From: Acidovorax sp. A79
GTDB lineage: Bacteria > Pseudomonadota > Gammaproteobacteria > Burkholderiales > Burkholderiaceae_C
Assembly: GCF_041154505.1 (NCBI RefSeq)
Contig: NZ_AP028672.1
Span: forward strand, 2,513,501 to 2,577,500
DNA length: 64,000 bases
Direction of reading: 5' to 3'
Shown here: in pieces, positions 28,581 through 35,984 of the stretch
How the letters are laid out: each line of letters begins with the position of its first letter
Numbering within the stretch: position 1 is the stretch's first letter
Translations under genes and position numbers: made by a program
The notes under the pieces: model-generated
Told to the model about the DNA's origin: nothing
Seen by the model: only the letters and a program-made list of their open reading frames with translations
Databases searched by the model: none

Positions 28581-29233
28581 TTGGAGCCGCCGCCAAGGCT
28601 GTTGCTGGGGCGCAGCACCGGCGCCGATGCCGGGGGCGCGGCCTCCGGCGCGGCGGTACCGGCGGGCGGGTCCTTGGGCGCGAGCACCGCACGCACCCGG
28701 CTGCCGGGCGCGGGCGCATCGCCCGCCGCATTGGTCGCGGGGGTGCGCTTGCCGTCCACGGTGAACACATCGGTGAGGTTGTTGTAGACGATCACGGCGC
28801 CGGTGATCTCGTCGCTGAGGACCGCCCCGCGGTAGCGGCGCAGTTCGGCGCGGGTGATGAAGCGCACGTTGTCGGCCTTGCCGTCGTACTCGATGACTTC
28901 GCTCTCGCCTTCGATGAACTCGTCCGGCGCGCCGGCCACGGTATCGCGCTTCTGGCGGAAGAAGGCCCGCTTGCCCGCCTCGGCCGTGACCACGCCGTAC
29001 TGGTAGCCGTCGGCGTCCTGGCGCACGTCCAGCCGCGCGCCGCGCAGCACGATGGAGCCCTTGGTCATGACCACGCGGCCCGAGAACACGCTGGTCTGCT
29101 TGAGCTCATCGTGTCGCAAGGCGTCGGCCTCGATGTTCATGGGCTTGGCGCGGTCGGCCTTTTCGGCGTGCGCCGCGCCCAGATGGCAGGCCAGGGCGAC
29201 AAGCAGGAGGTGGGGGAGGATGCGGTAGTTCAT
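28577..29233 (-). CDS. lptA: LPS transport periplasmic protein
   Basis: A 218-residue protein with a signal peptide ([19 protein letters not shown]) and an OstA-fold domain ([39 protein letters not shown]-like repeats in [15 protein letters not shown]). It bridges lipopolysaccharide across the periplasm. The C-terminal ~55 residues are Pro/Ala-rich and probably disordered. The start at 29233 directly opens the signal peptide. lptC and kdsC are not adjacent: upstream is a terminator and dsbA. Confidence 0.92.
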   Translation of the reverse strand: MNYRILPHLLLVALACHLGAAHAEKADRAKPMNIEADALRHDELKQTSVFSGRVVMTKGSIVLRGARLDVRQDADGYQYGVVTAEAGKRAFFRQKRDTVAGAPDEFIEGESEVIEYDGKADNVRFITRAELRRYRGAVLSDEITGAVIVYNNLTDVFTVDGKRTPATNAAGDAPAPGSRVRAVLAPKDPPAGTAAPEAAPPASAPVLRPSNSLGGGSK

Positions 29234-29282
29234 AGGGCACGAATCTTGCAGGTCATTGTAGCCACCCCACGGCGCGCGCCAT

Positions 29283-29313
29283 GAAAAAAGCCCGCATCCG
29301 CGGGCTTCTTCTT
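29283..29313 (-). terminator. Intrinsic terminator of the argS-SPOR-dsbA cluster
   Basis: On the minus strand it reads AAGCCCGCGGATGCGGGCTT followed by a T6 run: a GCCCGC/GCGGGC stem with a short loop, downstream of dsbA and upstream of lptA. Confidence 0.8.
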
Positions 29314-29443
29314 GGGGCATCCGAGGCCGTCGGCGCTTGGAAGCCGCCGCCTGCACCCGTGGAGCCGGCGCTGCCGGGCCGCCGGGTGCGTTCCCCTGGG
29401 CAGGAAGGCGGCTCACGAGGGCCACGCTTCCTTCAAGGAGGCG

Positions 29444-30100
29444 TCACCCCTTTTTCGCCGTGGCGGCCAGGTGCTCCACCACCTGCAGCACGTTCTGCAT
29501 GTTGCCGGCCATGGTGCCATCGGTGTAGTACTTGCCGGCCACGCCCATGGAAGGCACGCCTTCCACGCCATACGCGTCCTGCAGTTGCGACGCACGGCGC
29601 ACCTGGTTGGACACGGTGAAGGAGCCGTAGACCTCCTTGAACTTGGCGGCATCGACCCCCTGCTGGGTCACCCAGGCCAGGATTTCGTCGTCCTTGGCCA
29701 GCTTCTGCTTTTCCACATGGATGGCGCGGAACACCTTGGCGTGCAGCGCGTCGAGCTTGCCCATGCCTTCGAGCGTGTAGTAGAGCTTTTGCTGCGGCAC
29801 GAAGCTGGCATTGAAGGCCACGGGCATGCGGCGGATGCTCATGTCCTTGGGGGCGCTCTTCACCCATGCGTCGAGCGTGGGCTCGAAGGCGTGGCAGTGA
29901 GGGCAGCTGTACCAGAAGAATTCGATCACATCGACCTTGCCGGCGGGCGCATCGGGCGCCACGGGCTTGTCCAGCCGCTTGAAGTCCTTGCCCTCCTTGA
30001 ACTGGCGGGCCTGGGCCAGCGCGGGGGTGGCCACTGGCAGCGTCAGGGCGGAAGCGGCAACCGCCGAGGCGGCGGACAAAGAAAACTCACGGCGTTTCAT
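29444..30100 (-). CDS. dsbA: Periplasmic thiol:disulfide interchange protein
   Basis: A 218-residue protein with a signal peptide containing KRREF and a hydrophobic Ala-rich core ending ATPALAQA. The thioredoxin-like active site is CPHC (FFWYSCPHCHAFEP) and the cis-Pro loop is GVEGVPSMGV. It oxidises cysteine pairs in exported proteins. The start at 30100 has AGGAGA upstream. It is third in the run argS, SPOR protein, dsbA, and a terminator follows. Confidence 0.93.
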   Translation of the reverse strand: MKRREFSLSAASAVAASALTLPVATPALAQARQFKEGKDFKRLDKPVAPDAPAGKVDVIEFFWYSCPHCHAFEPTLDAWVKSAPKDMSIRRMPVAFNASFVPQQKLYYTLEGMGKLDALHAKVFRAIHVEKQKLAKDDEILAWVTQQGVDAAKFKEVYGSFTVSNQVRRASQLQDAYGVEGVPSMGVAGKYYTDGTMAGNMQNVLQVVEHLAATAKKG

Positions 30101-30179
30101 GGCAAAGACTCTCCTGGTTCTGGTCTGGGGGATGTGAGCCATGCCCCCGCAAAAAGTTCAGCTCCCGCTGCGCGGCAGT

Positions 30180-30824
30180 TCAGCGCTGCACCCGCACCAG
30201 GGCCGATTCCACCCCGGCGCCGTCGAGCTTTTCCTTGAGCTGCTCGGCATCATCGCGCTTGGTGAACGGGCCCACGCGCACGCGGAACACGGCCCGCCCA
30301 TTTTGCTCGCGCTCGCTCACCCGGGCCTCCCAGCCCAGCATGGCCAGCTTGGCGCGCTGGGCATCCGCATCGGCCTGGGTACGGAATGCCCCGGCCTGCA
30401 CGAAGTAGTCGAACGGGTCCAGGTTGCCCTTGGCGGCGGCCTTGGCGACGGCCAGATCGCCCAGCGGGTCGGCGCCGGGCTTGCTTTCGGCCTTGGCCGC
30501 CTCGGGCTTGCTGGCAACCGGCTTGGGCGCGGAGGCGGCCGCCCGCACCTCGGGCGCCGCCACGGAGGCGGGCGCGGAAGCCGCCGCCACCGCCGGCGCG
30601 GGGGGACGCGCGGGGTTCTTGCCGTACAGCGGAGAGTTCGGGTCCCAGTTCTTGTTCTTCTGGGATTCGGCGGCATCCATGTCCACGCCCCGCCCGTTGC
30701 CCTTGTTGAGGAAAGGCACCGGCACCTTGGTCACGTACACGGCCACCGCCAGTGCGGCCCCCAGGCCCACGATGACCCCGACGATGAAGCCGATGATGGT
30801 CCCACCCGTCTGTTGTTTCTTCAT
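30180..30824 (-). CDS. SPOR-domain protein, FtsN-like
   Basis: A 214-residue bitopic inner-membrane protein: a short cytoplasmic start (MKKQQTGG), one transmembrane helix (IIGFIVGVIVGLGAALAVAV), a Pro/Ala-rich periplasmic linker, and a C-terminal SPOR domain (FDYFVQAGAFRTQADADAQR, then VRVGPFTKRDDAEQL). SPOR domains bind denuded peptidoglycan at the division septum, and the architecture is that of FtsN-type division proteins. It sits 9 bases after argS and before dsbA, a common Burkholderiales order. Confidence 0.85.
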   Translation of the reverse strand: MKKQQTGGTIIGFIVGVIVGLGAALAVAVYVTKVPVPFLNKGNGRGVDMDAAESQKNKNWDPNSPLYGKNPARPPAPAVAAASAPASVAAPEVRAAASAPKPVASKPEAAKAESKPGADPLGDLAVAKAAAKGNLDPFDYFVQAGAFRTQADADAQRAKLAMLGWEARVSEREQNGRAVFRVRVGPFTKRDDAEQLKEKLDGAGVESALVRVQR

Positions 30825-30833
30825 AGTGACTGC

Positions 30834-32543
30834 TTACATTCTGGCCGGAGCCGACACGCCCAGCACGGCCAGGCCATTGTGCAATACCTGCGCGGTGGCG
30901 GCGACGAGGGCCAGCCGGGCCCGCTTGACGGTTTCATCGTCCACCAGGATGCGCTCGGCGTCGTAGTAGCTGTGGTAGCTGGCGGCCAGGTCGCGCAGGT
31001 AGAAGGTCACGTCGTGCGGCGCCTCGCCGTCGGCGGCGGCGGTGAGCATCTCGGGGTACTTGGCCAGCTGCAGCATCAGCGCCTGGGCCTGCGGGCCTTC
31101 GAGCGCCGACAGGTCCGCGCCCTGGAGCGAGGCCACATCGCCGCCGCCCTGCTCGGCCCAGCCGCGCAGCACCGACTGGATGCGCGCGTGGGCGTACTGC
31201 ACGTAGTACACCGGGTTGTCGTTGTTCTGTGCCACGGCCAGGTCCACGTCGAAGGTGTACTCGGTGTCGGGCTTGCGGCTCAAGAGGAAGAAGCGCACCG
31301 CGTCCTTGCTGGTCCATTCGATCAGGTCGCGCAGCGTGACGTAGCTGCCCGCGCGCTTGCTGATCTTGACCTCTTCGCCGCCCTTGACCACGCGCACCAT
31401 GGTGTGCAGCACGTAGTCGGGGTAGCCCTGCGGGATGCCCACGCCGGCTGCCTGCAGCCCGGCGCGCACGCGGGCGATGGTGCCGTGGTGGTCCGTGCCC
31501 TGGATGTTGACGACCTTGGTGAAGCCGCGCTCCCACTTGGCGATGTGGTAGGCCACGTCGGGCACGAAGTAGGTGTACGTGCCGTCCTTCTTGCGCATGA
31601 CCCGGTCCTTGTCGTCGCCGTAGTCCGTGCTCTTGAGCCACAGCGCGCCGTCCTGCTCGTAGGTCTTGCCGTTGGCCACGAGCTTGCCCACGGTGGCCTC
31701 GACGCGGCCGCTGGTGTACAGGCTCGACTCGAGGTAGTACTCGTCGAACTTCAGATTGAAGGCCTGCAGGTCCTTGTCCTGCTCGTTGCGCAGGTAGGCC
31801 ACGGCGAACTGGCGGATGGACTCCACATCGTCCACGTCGCCGCTGGCGGTGAACTCGCGGTCGTCGGCCTTGACGGTCTTCTTCGCGAGGAAGTCGTTGG
31901 CGATGTCCTGGATGTAGTCGCCGTTGTAGAACGCCTTGGACGCCGGGTTCTCGGGGTCGGTGGGCCAGCACTCGTCGCCGGGCTTGAAGCCCTTGGCGCG
32001 CAGCTGCGTGCTGGTGGTCAGCGTCTGGATCTGCACGCCCGCGTCGTTGTAATAGAACTCGCGGTGCACCTTCCAGCCCTGGGTGGCAAAGAGGTTGCAG
32101 ATCGCGTCGCCCAGCGCCGCCTGGCGGCCGTGGCCCACGTGCAGCGGGCCGGTGGGGTTGGCCGAGACGAACTCGACCAGCACGCGCTGGCCGTTGTCGG
32201 CCTGGTAGCCAAAGCGGTCTCCGGCACCCAGGACCTCGCGCACCACTTCCTGCTTGGCGGCGGGCTTGAGGCGGATGTTGAGAAACCCGGGGCCGGCGAT
32301 CTCGATGGCATCGACCCAGCGGGCAAACGCGGGCGTGGCCTCGAGCGCGGCCTTGAGCTGCTCGCCCAGCGCGCGCGGGTTGAGCTTGAGCGGCTTGGCC
32401 AGCTGCATGGCCGCCGTGCAGGCGAAGTCGCCGTGGGCGGCCACCTTGGGGGATTCGAACGCAGCGCGCCCGGCAGTGCCGGGCGACAATTTTTCCAGCT
32501 CGCCGGCGAGCGCCGCGAGCAATTCCTGTTTGACGGAGAGCAT
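30834..32543 (-). CDS. argS: Arginyl-tRNA synthetase
   Basis: A 569-residue class I synthetase. The signature [19 protein letters not shown] contains the HIGH-equivalent HVGH, and the KMSKS-like loop is KISKRAG. The N-terminal Add-1 domain ([16 protein letters not shown]) and C-terminal anticodon-binding region ([29 protein letters not shown]) are both present. It heads the minus-strand argS-SPOR-dsbA cluster and is divergent from the PsiF gene. Confidence 0.97.
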   Translation of the reverse strand: MLSVKQELLAALAGELEKLSPGTAGRAAFESPKVAAHGDFACTAAMQLAKPLKLNPRALGEQLKAALEATPAFARWVDAIEIAGPGFLNIRLKPAAKQEVVREVLGAGDRFGYQADNGQRVLVEFVSANPTGPLHVGHGRQAALGDAICNLFATQGWKVHREFYYNDAGVQIQTLTTSTQLRAKGFKPGDECWPTDPENPASKAFYNGDYIQDIANDFLAKKTVKADDREFTASGDVDDVESIRQFAVAYLRNEQDKDLQAFNLKFDEYYLESSLYTSGRVEATVGKLVANGKTYEQDGALWLKSTDYGDDKDRVMRKKDGTYTYFVPDVAYHIAKWERGFTKVVNIQGTDHHGTIARVRAGLQAAGVGIPQGYPDYVLHTMVRVVKGGEEVKISKRAGSYVTLRDLIEWTSKDAVRFFLLSRKPDTEYTFDVDLAVAQNNDNPVYYVQYAHARIQSVLRGWAEQGGGDVASLQGADLSALEGPQAQALMLQLAKYPEMLTAAADGEAPHDVTFYLRDLAASYHSYYDAERILVDDETVKRARLALVAATAQVLHNGLAVLGVSAPARM

Positions 32544-32654
32544 GCGGGGATTCTACGGGGGCGCCCCGTCATCCCATCCCGCCGCTGTGGCGTTATGCTG
32601 AATGGCCCGGTGTCCACCGGGCCGTCCATCCCCCCCTACCCGCAGGAGCATTAC

Positions 32655-32984
32655 ATGAAGAAACTGCTTTCCCTGATGACGGCCATCGGCCTGACCCTCT
32701 CCCTGGCCACGGCCCATGCCGCCGACGCGCCTGCCGCCGCTGCCTCCGCGCCGGCCAAGGCGCCCACCGCGCAACAGAGCAAGATGGCCACCTGCAATGC
32801 CGACGCCAAGGAAAAGAAGGGCGACGAGCGCAAGGCCTTCATGAAGGAATGCCTGTCTGCCAACAAGCAGGAAAAGCAGCAGACCAAGATGAAGACCTGC
32901 AACGCAGACCCCAAGGCCAAGACCCTCAAGGGCGACGAGCGCAAGGCCTTCATGAAGGAATGCCTGAGCAACAAGCCCGCCTGA
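32655..32984 (+). CDS. psiF: PsiF-repeat protein, periplasmic
   Basis: A 109-residue protein with a signal peptide (LLSLMTAIGLTLSLATAHA) and two tandem PsiF repeats, each of the form KMxTCNADxK..K.GDERKAFMKECLS. E. coli PsiF is a phosphate-starvation protein of unknown function, and the repeat number matches. The ribosome site is GCAGGAGC. Whether it is phosphate-regulated here is unknown; no clear Pho box was identified. A strong terminator follows. Confidence 0.88.
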   Translation: MKKLLSLMTAIGLTLSLATAHAADAPAAAASAPAKAPTAQQSKMATCNADAKEKKGDERKAFMKECLSANKQEKQQTKMKTCNADPKAKTLKGDERKAFMKECLSNKPA

Positions 32985-33001
32985 CACACCTTGGCCCCCA
33001 A

Positions 33002-33034
33002 ACAAAGCCCCGCACGCGGGGCTTTGTACTTTCT
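33002..33034. terminator. Bidirectional intrinsic terminator between psiF and the DUF2214 gene
   Basis: Arms ACAAAGCCCCGC and GCGGGGCTTTGT separated by AC, followed by TACTTTCT on the plus strand. It lies between convergent genes and can serve both. Confidence 0.85.
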
Positions 33035-33488
33035 AGCGCGTGCCCACGCCCCGCGCCAGGAACACGGCCAGCAGCGGAATCACCACCAGCAGGTGCGCCT
33101 CGATCATCACCAGGCGGCGCGTGCCGCGCACCTCGGCCTCGGTGGGCAGCGCACCCGTGGCGCGCAGCTGCTTGCGCCAGCGCAGGAAGCGCACCGTGGG
33201 CACGATGGAGATCAGGCCGATGACCACGAACAGCGTGACCTTGGTGTGCAGCAGGGGCTGCGACCAGTACCACCCCGCGCCCTTCATGCCCCACCAGGTG
33301 CGCGCCAGGCCCGTGGCCAGCACGGCGATGGCGGAGATGCCATAGACCATGTCCACCCGCGCCAGGCGCTCCACCACCGCGGCGTTGAGCCACTCCTTGC
33401 GGCACAGGGCCGCCTCGCTGGCCAGGAAGACGGTCATGGTCAGGATGGCCAGAAAGTGGGCGTAGGCCAGCAGGGCTTCAGTGGTCAT
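33033..33488 (-). CDS. DUF2214 family inner-membrane protein
   Basis: A 151-residue protein with four predicted transmembrane helices. It starts MTTEALLAYAHFLAILTMTV and contains VDMVYGISAIAVLATGLART, VTLFVVIGLISIVPTV and HLLVVIPLLAVFLARG. The pattern and length match DUF2214, of unknown function. It converges on psiF across a shared terminator. Confidence 0.8.
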   Translation of the reverse strand: MTTEALLAYAHFLAILTMTVFLASEAALCRKEWLNAAVVERLARVDMVYGISAIAVLATGLARTWWGMKGAGWYWSQPLLHTKVTLFVVIGLISIVPTVRFLRWRKQLRATGALPTEAEVRGTRRLVMIEAHLLVVIPLLAVFLARGVGTR

Positions 33489-33540
33489 GGGGCGCCTCGT
33501 GAGAATGGGACTGGCAATGCTAGCGCATCCGGCAAAAAAC

Positions 33541-33595
33541 TCCTGATTTGATAGCTTTCAGCGCTTTCTCATCAAGCGCTGGAGGCCGATCCGGC
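33541..33595. repeat. Dispersed palindrome copy overlapping the end of a coding region
   Basis: GATAGCTTTCAGCGCTTTCTC then ATCAAGCGCTGGAGGCCGAT. Its right half encodes the last residues and stop of the IPTL-CTERM gene that ends at 33572, so the element has replaced or extended that C-terminus. Confidence 0.85.
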
Positions 33596-35827
33596 TTGAA
33601 ACCTGCGCAGCGCTGCCAGCCCCAGCAGCGCCGCCAGCACGAGCAGGCCCCATTCGGACAGCGTAGGAATCGCCTGCGCGCCGGCGGCCAGCCGCAGCAT
33701 GGCGTGCGGGTCGGCGATCGCGCCGGAGGCGGGATCGTTGTCGCCCATGCCGTTGTCGGTGACGGCAAAGCTCACCGTGTCGCCGCTGACCGCGCCATGC
33801 GGGAACCAGAGCGCCGTGGCACCGGCCGTGGCGGGGCCGAACTTGCGCGGCACCAGCCCCGCCAGGCTGCCGCTGGGGTAGGTGACGGCCACCGCCAGCG
33901 TGGCATTCGCGCAGCCCGTGGCCGTGAAGCGCAGCACGCCCAGCGGGGCGGTGGCGCCTGCGGGCAGGTTGTCGCCCGGGGCGGCGGCGGTCAGCGCCAG
34001 GCTGCCCACGGTGCAGCCCGCCGGGCCGCCGGAGATGCTGGCCTGCGCCACGCCGCCGCCGGGCACCGCCAGGCTGGCCTGGCCCACCGTCAGCGCCAGA
34101 GGCCCGCCCGTGGCGCTGGTGTTGTTGGCATCGCCCGCATAGCTGGCGGTGATGGCGTGCGCGCCCACCAGCAGGCCGCTGACGGTGCAGGCGGCCACGC
34201 TGCCCGTGATGGCGGGCGGGGCCGCGCAGGCCAGCGGCAGGCCGTCCGCGCTGAAGCTCACCGTGCCCGTGGGGTTGCTGGCGCTGCCGAACGTGGCGGT
34301 GAGGGTGACGCTGGCCCCCAGTGCGCTGGGGTTGGCGTTGGCCGCCAGCGCCAGCGTGGGCGCCGCCATCACGGCAAAGGTACGCGCTACGGGCGCCGCC
34401 GCCGCCCAGGCCCCGCCGCCCGGCTGGCTGGCCGTCAGCGTGCACGAGCCCGCGCCGCTGAAGCTGGCCACGCTGCCCGCCACGCTGCACGCGCCCGTGG
34501 CGCTGTAGGTGATGGGCAGGTTCGACGTCGCCGTGGCGCCCAGGGTCAGCGTGGTGCCCGCAGCCTGCGCGGGGATGGTGGCGGGGAGGAAGGTGATGCT
34601 CTGCGCGCCCAGGGGCGTGACCGCGTTGGTCACGGCGGCGTCCGAATCGGGTTGCGTGGGGGATCCGTTGTGCGCCACCACGCGGAACGTGTAGCTTGTT
34701 CCATTGGCCAGGTTCGCCACGGTGCAGCTGTGCCCGGAGCCGGTCACGGTGCAGGATCTGGCGGGGTCTTGCACGGCGGTGGCGGTGTAGCTGGTGATGG
34801 GGGCCCCATAGGCGTCCGCCCACCGTTCCGGGCTCCAGTCCACCGTCGCCTCGGCGTCGCCCGCGGTGGCGGTGGCGCTGGCCGGCGGGGGCGGCTTGCC
34901 TGCCTGCACCGTGATGGAAGTGGGCAGCGACGCCGAGCAGTGGCGGCTGTCCGTCACCGTGGCCGTGAAGCTGAACGTGCCCGTGGCCGTGGGGGTGCCG
35001 GAAATGGCGCCTGCAGCCGACAGCACCAGACCCGGCGGCAACGCCCCCGCCGCGACCGCGAAGGACGACCCGCCCACCGCCCCGGCCTGCGCCAGCGTGT
35101 AGGCATAAGCGGCCCCGGCCGTGCCGTTGGCGGGCGTGCCGGTGGCCGTCATGGCGGGGGCGGGGCAGAGCGTCACGTCGTCGATGCCGATGTAGTCGCC
35201 GTTCGCGCCGAAGGTGCCGGCGCCGGTCACGAAGTAGCGGAACGCGACGCGGCCCGAGGTGGGGGCGGCCAGCCCGGACACGGTGATGCGGTACTGCGTC
35301 CAGGCGGCGGGGTAGCCGCCCGCCGCCAGGCCAGGGTTGATGCTCGTCAGCAGCGTGGTGAAGTCTCCCACGTCGGTGGCGGTGGTGCCCACGTCCGTGC
35401 TGGCGCCCTGCGTGCTCATGCGCACTTCCAGGCGATCGGGGTAGTCCGTTGGGTTGGGGACCGGCTTGCGCGTATAGAAGGTCAGCACGTCGCCATTGCT
35501 CAGTGTGCGGTTCGGCATGACCAGCCAGTTGCTGATGGTGCCGCTGCTGCCCGTGTTCCTGAAGTTGGCCGCTATGTAGGCATTGGCTGCGCCGCTGTAG
35601 GCGTCGAACGGGCCGGGGTCCGGCAAGGCAGAGATGGGGGTGCCCTGGAACCAGCCCATGGCGCCCACCGGGGCGCTGTTGTTCTGCATGACCCAGCCAT
35701 TGCCCGATAGCGTGAAGGTTTCGTCAAAGCCTTCGTACAGGACTTGCGCAGGGGCCGCGCCCGGCAGCGCAGCCGCGGCGGCCAGCAGCAGGCCCACAAG
35801 GCGGGCGGTGGTGGAGGGGAATGGCAT
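33572..35827 (-). CDS. IPTL-CTERM multidomain secreted protein (choice-of-anchor J, Ig-like, FnIII, choice-of-anchor U)
   Basis: A 751-residue secreted protein. In order: signal peptide (LVGLLLAAAAALPGAAPA); a jellyroll-type 'choice-of-anchor J' domain (VLYEGFDETF ... YIGIDDVTLC, ~30-225); a putative Ig domain (GTPANGTAGAAYAYTLAQAG, GALPPGLVLS); a fibronectin III-like domain (TVDWSPERWADAYGAPITSY); two Ig-like modules (GAQSITFLPATIPAQAAGTT; PTGTVSFSADGLPLAC, AITASYAGDANNTSATG); a 'choice-of-anchor U'-like module (GVLRFTATGCANATLAVAV, VSFAVTDNGMGDNDP); and an IPTL-CTERM tail (AIPTLSEWGLLVLAALLGLA, then RR). It is predicted to be exported, sorted by an exosortase and displayed or released. Domain names are from memory. 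The promoter region carries the shared palindrome. Confidence 0.82.
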   Translation of the reverse strand: MPFPSTTARLVGLLLAAAAALPGAAPAQVLYEGFDETFTLSGNGWVMQNNSAPVGAMGWFQGTPISALPDPGPFDAYSGAANAYIAANFRNTGSSGTISNWLVMPNRTLSNGDVLTFYTRKPVPNPTDYPDRLEVRMSTQGASTDVGTTATDVGDFTTLLTSINPGLAAGGYPAAWTQYRITVSGLAAPTSGRVAFRYFVTGAGTFGANGDYIGIDDVTLCPAPAMTATGTPANGTAGAAYAYTLAQAGAVGGSSFAVAAGALPPGLVLSAAGAISGTPTATGTFSFTATVTDSRHCSASLPTSITVQAGKPPPPASATATAGDAEATVDWSPERWADAYGAPITSYTATAVQDPARSCTVTGSGHSCTVANLANGTSYTFRVVAHNGSPTQPDSDAAVTNAVTPLGAQSITFLPATIPAQAAGTTLTLGATATSNLPITYSATGACSVAGSVASFSGAGSCTLTASQPGGGAWAAAAPVARTFAVMAAPTLALAANANPSALGASVTLTATFGSASNPTGTVSFSADGLPLACAAPPAITGSVAACTVSGLLVGAHAITASYAGDANNTSATGGPLALTVGQASLAVPGGGVAQASISGGPAGCTVGSLALTAAAPGDNLPAGATAPLGVLRFTATGCANATLAVAVTYPSGSLAGLVPRKFGPATAGATALWFPHGAVSGDTVSFAVTDNGMGDNDPASGAIADPHAMLRLAAGAQAIPTLSEWGLLVLAALLGLAALRRFQAGSASSA
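33666..33974 (-). repeat. C-terminal module duplication, copy A
   Basis: Nearly identical at DNA level to 36076-36393. I count about four substitutions over the ~275 aligned bases from GCATGGCGTGCGGGTCGGCGA, plus a short in-frame length difference near the IPTL motif. It encodes the choice-of-anchor U module and the start of the sorting signal. Confidence 0.85.
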
Positions 35828-35856
35828 GGGTGGGCTGGTGGCGATGAAGATGCGCC

Positions 35857-35862
35857 ATGTTG
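35857..35862 (-). promoter_or_regulatory. -10-like hexamer CAACAT of the 33572-35827 gene
   Basis: It begins 22 bases downstream of the palindrome on the minus strand, the same distance as TAACAT and TACCAT at the two other sites. Predicted transcription start is near 35850, giving a leader of ~23 bases. Confidence 0.5.
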
Positions 35863-35883
35863 CCGTTGCCTGCCGCTTTTGTA

Positions 35884-35903
35884 TGTCCTCAGAACTGAGG
35901 ACA
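35884..35903 (-). promoter_or_regulatory. Palindromic operator, site 1 (TGTCCTCAGAACTGAGGACA)
   Basis: Perfect 9-bp arms TGTCCTCAG/CTGAGGACA around a 2-base centre. It lies 57 bases upstream of the 33572-35827 start. The spacing to the -10 hexamer would centre it near -43, the position of a LuxR/NarL-type class II activator site. The likely binder is the response regulator encoded at 41332-42036 (inference). Confidence 0.7.
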
Positions 35904-35925
35904 AGGCCCTGCCAGGGTTCTATGC

Positions 35926-35976
35926 AAAAAATAGCCCCCAGCGCCCACCCATCAAGCGCCAGCAGCTACAAAAAGA
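35926..35976. repeat. Dispersed palindrome copy (intergenic)
   Basis: AAAAAATAGCCCCCAGCGCCC then ATCAAGCGCCAGCAGCTAC. It lies between the kelch gene stop and operator site 1. The joined operator-plus-palindrome segment resembles 39293-39385. Confidence 0.8.
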
Positions 35977-35984
35977 GAAGTGAT

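Noticed and set aside
30141..32609. Long plus-strand open frame across the SPOR and argS genes
   Set aside because: Antisense to two firmly identified genes with low-complexity translation. Only its last part, from 32655, is a real gene (PsiF).
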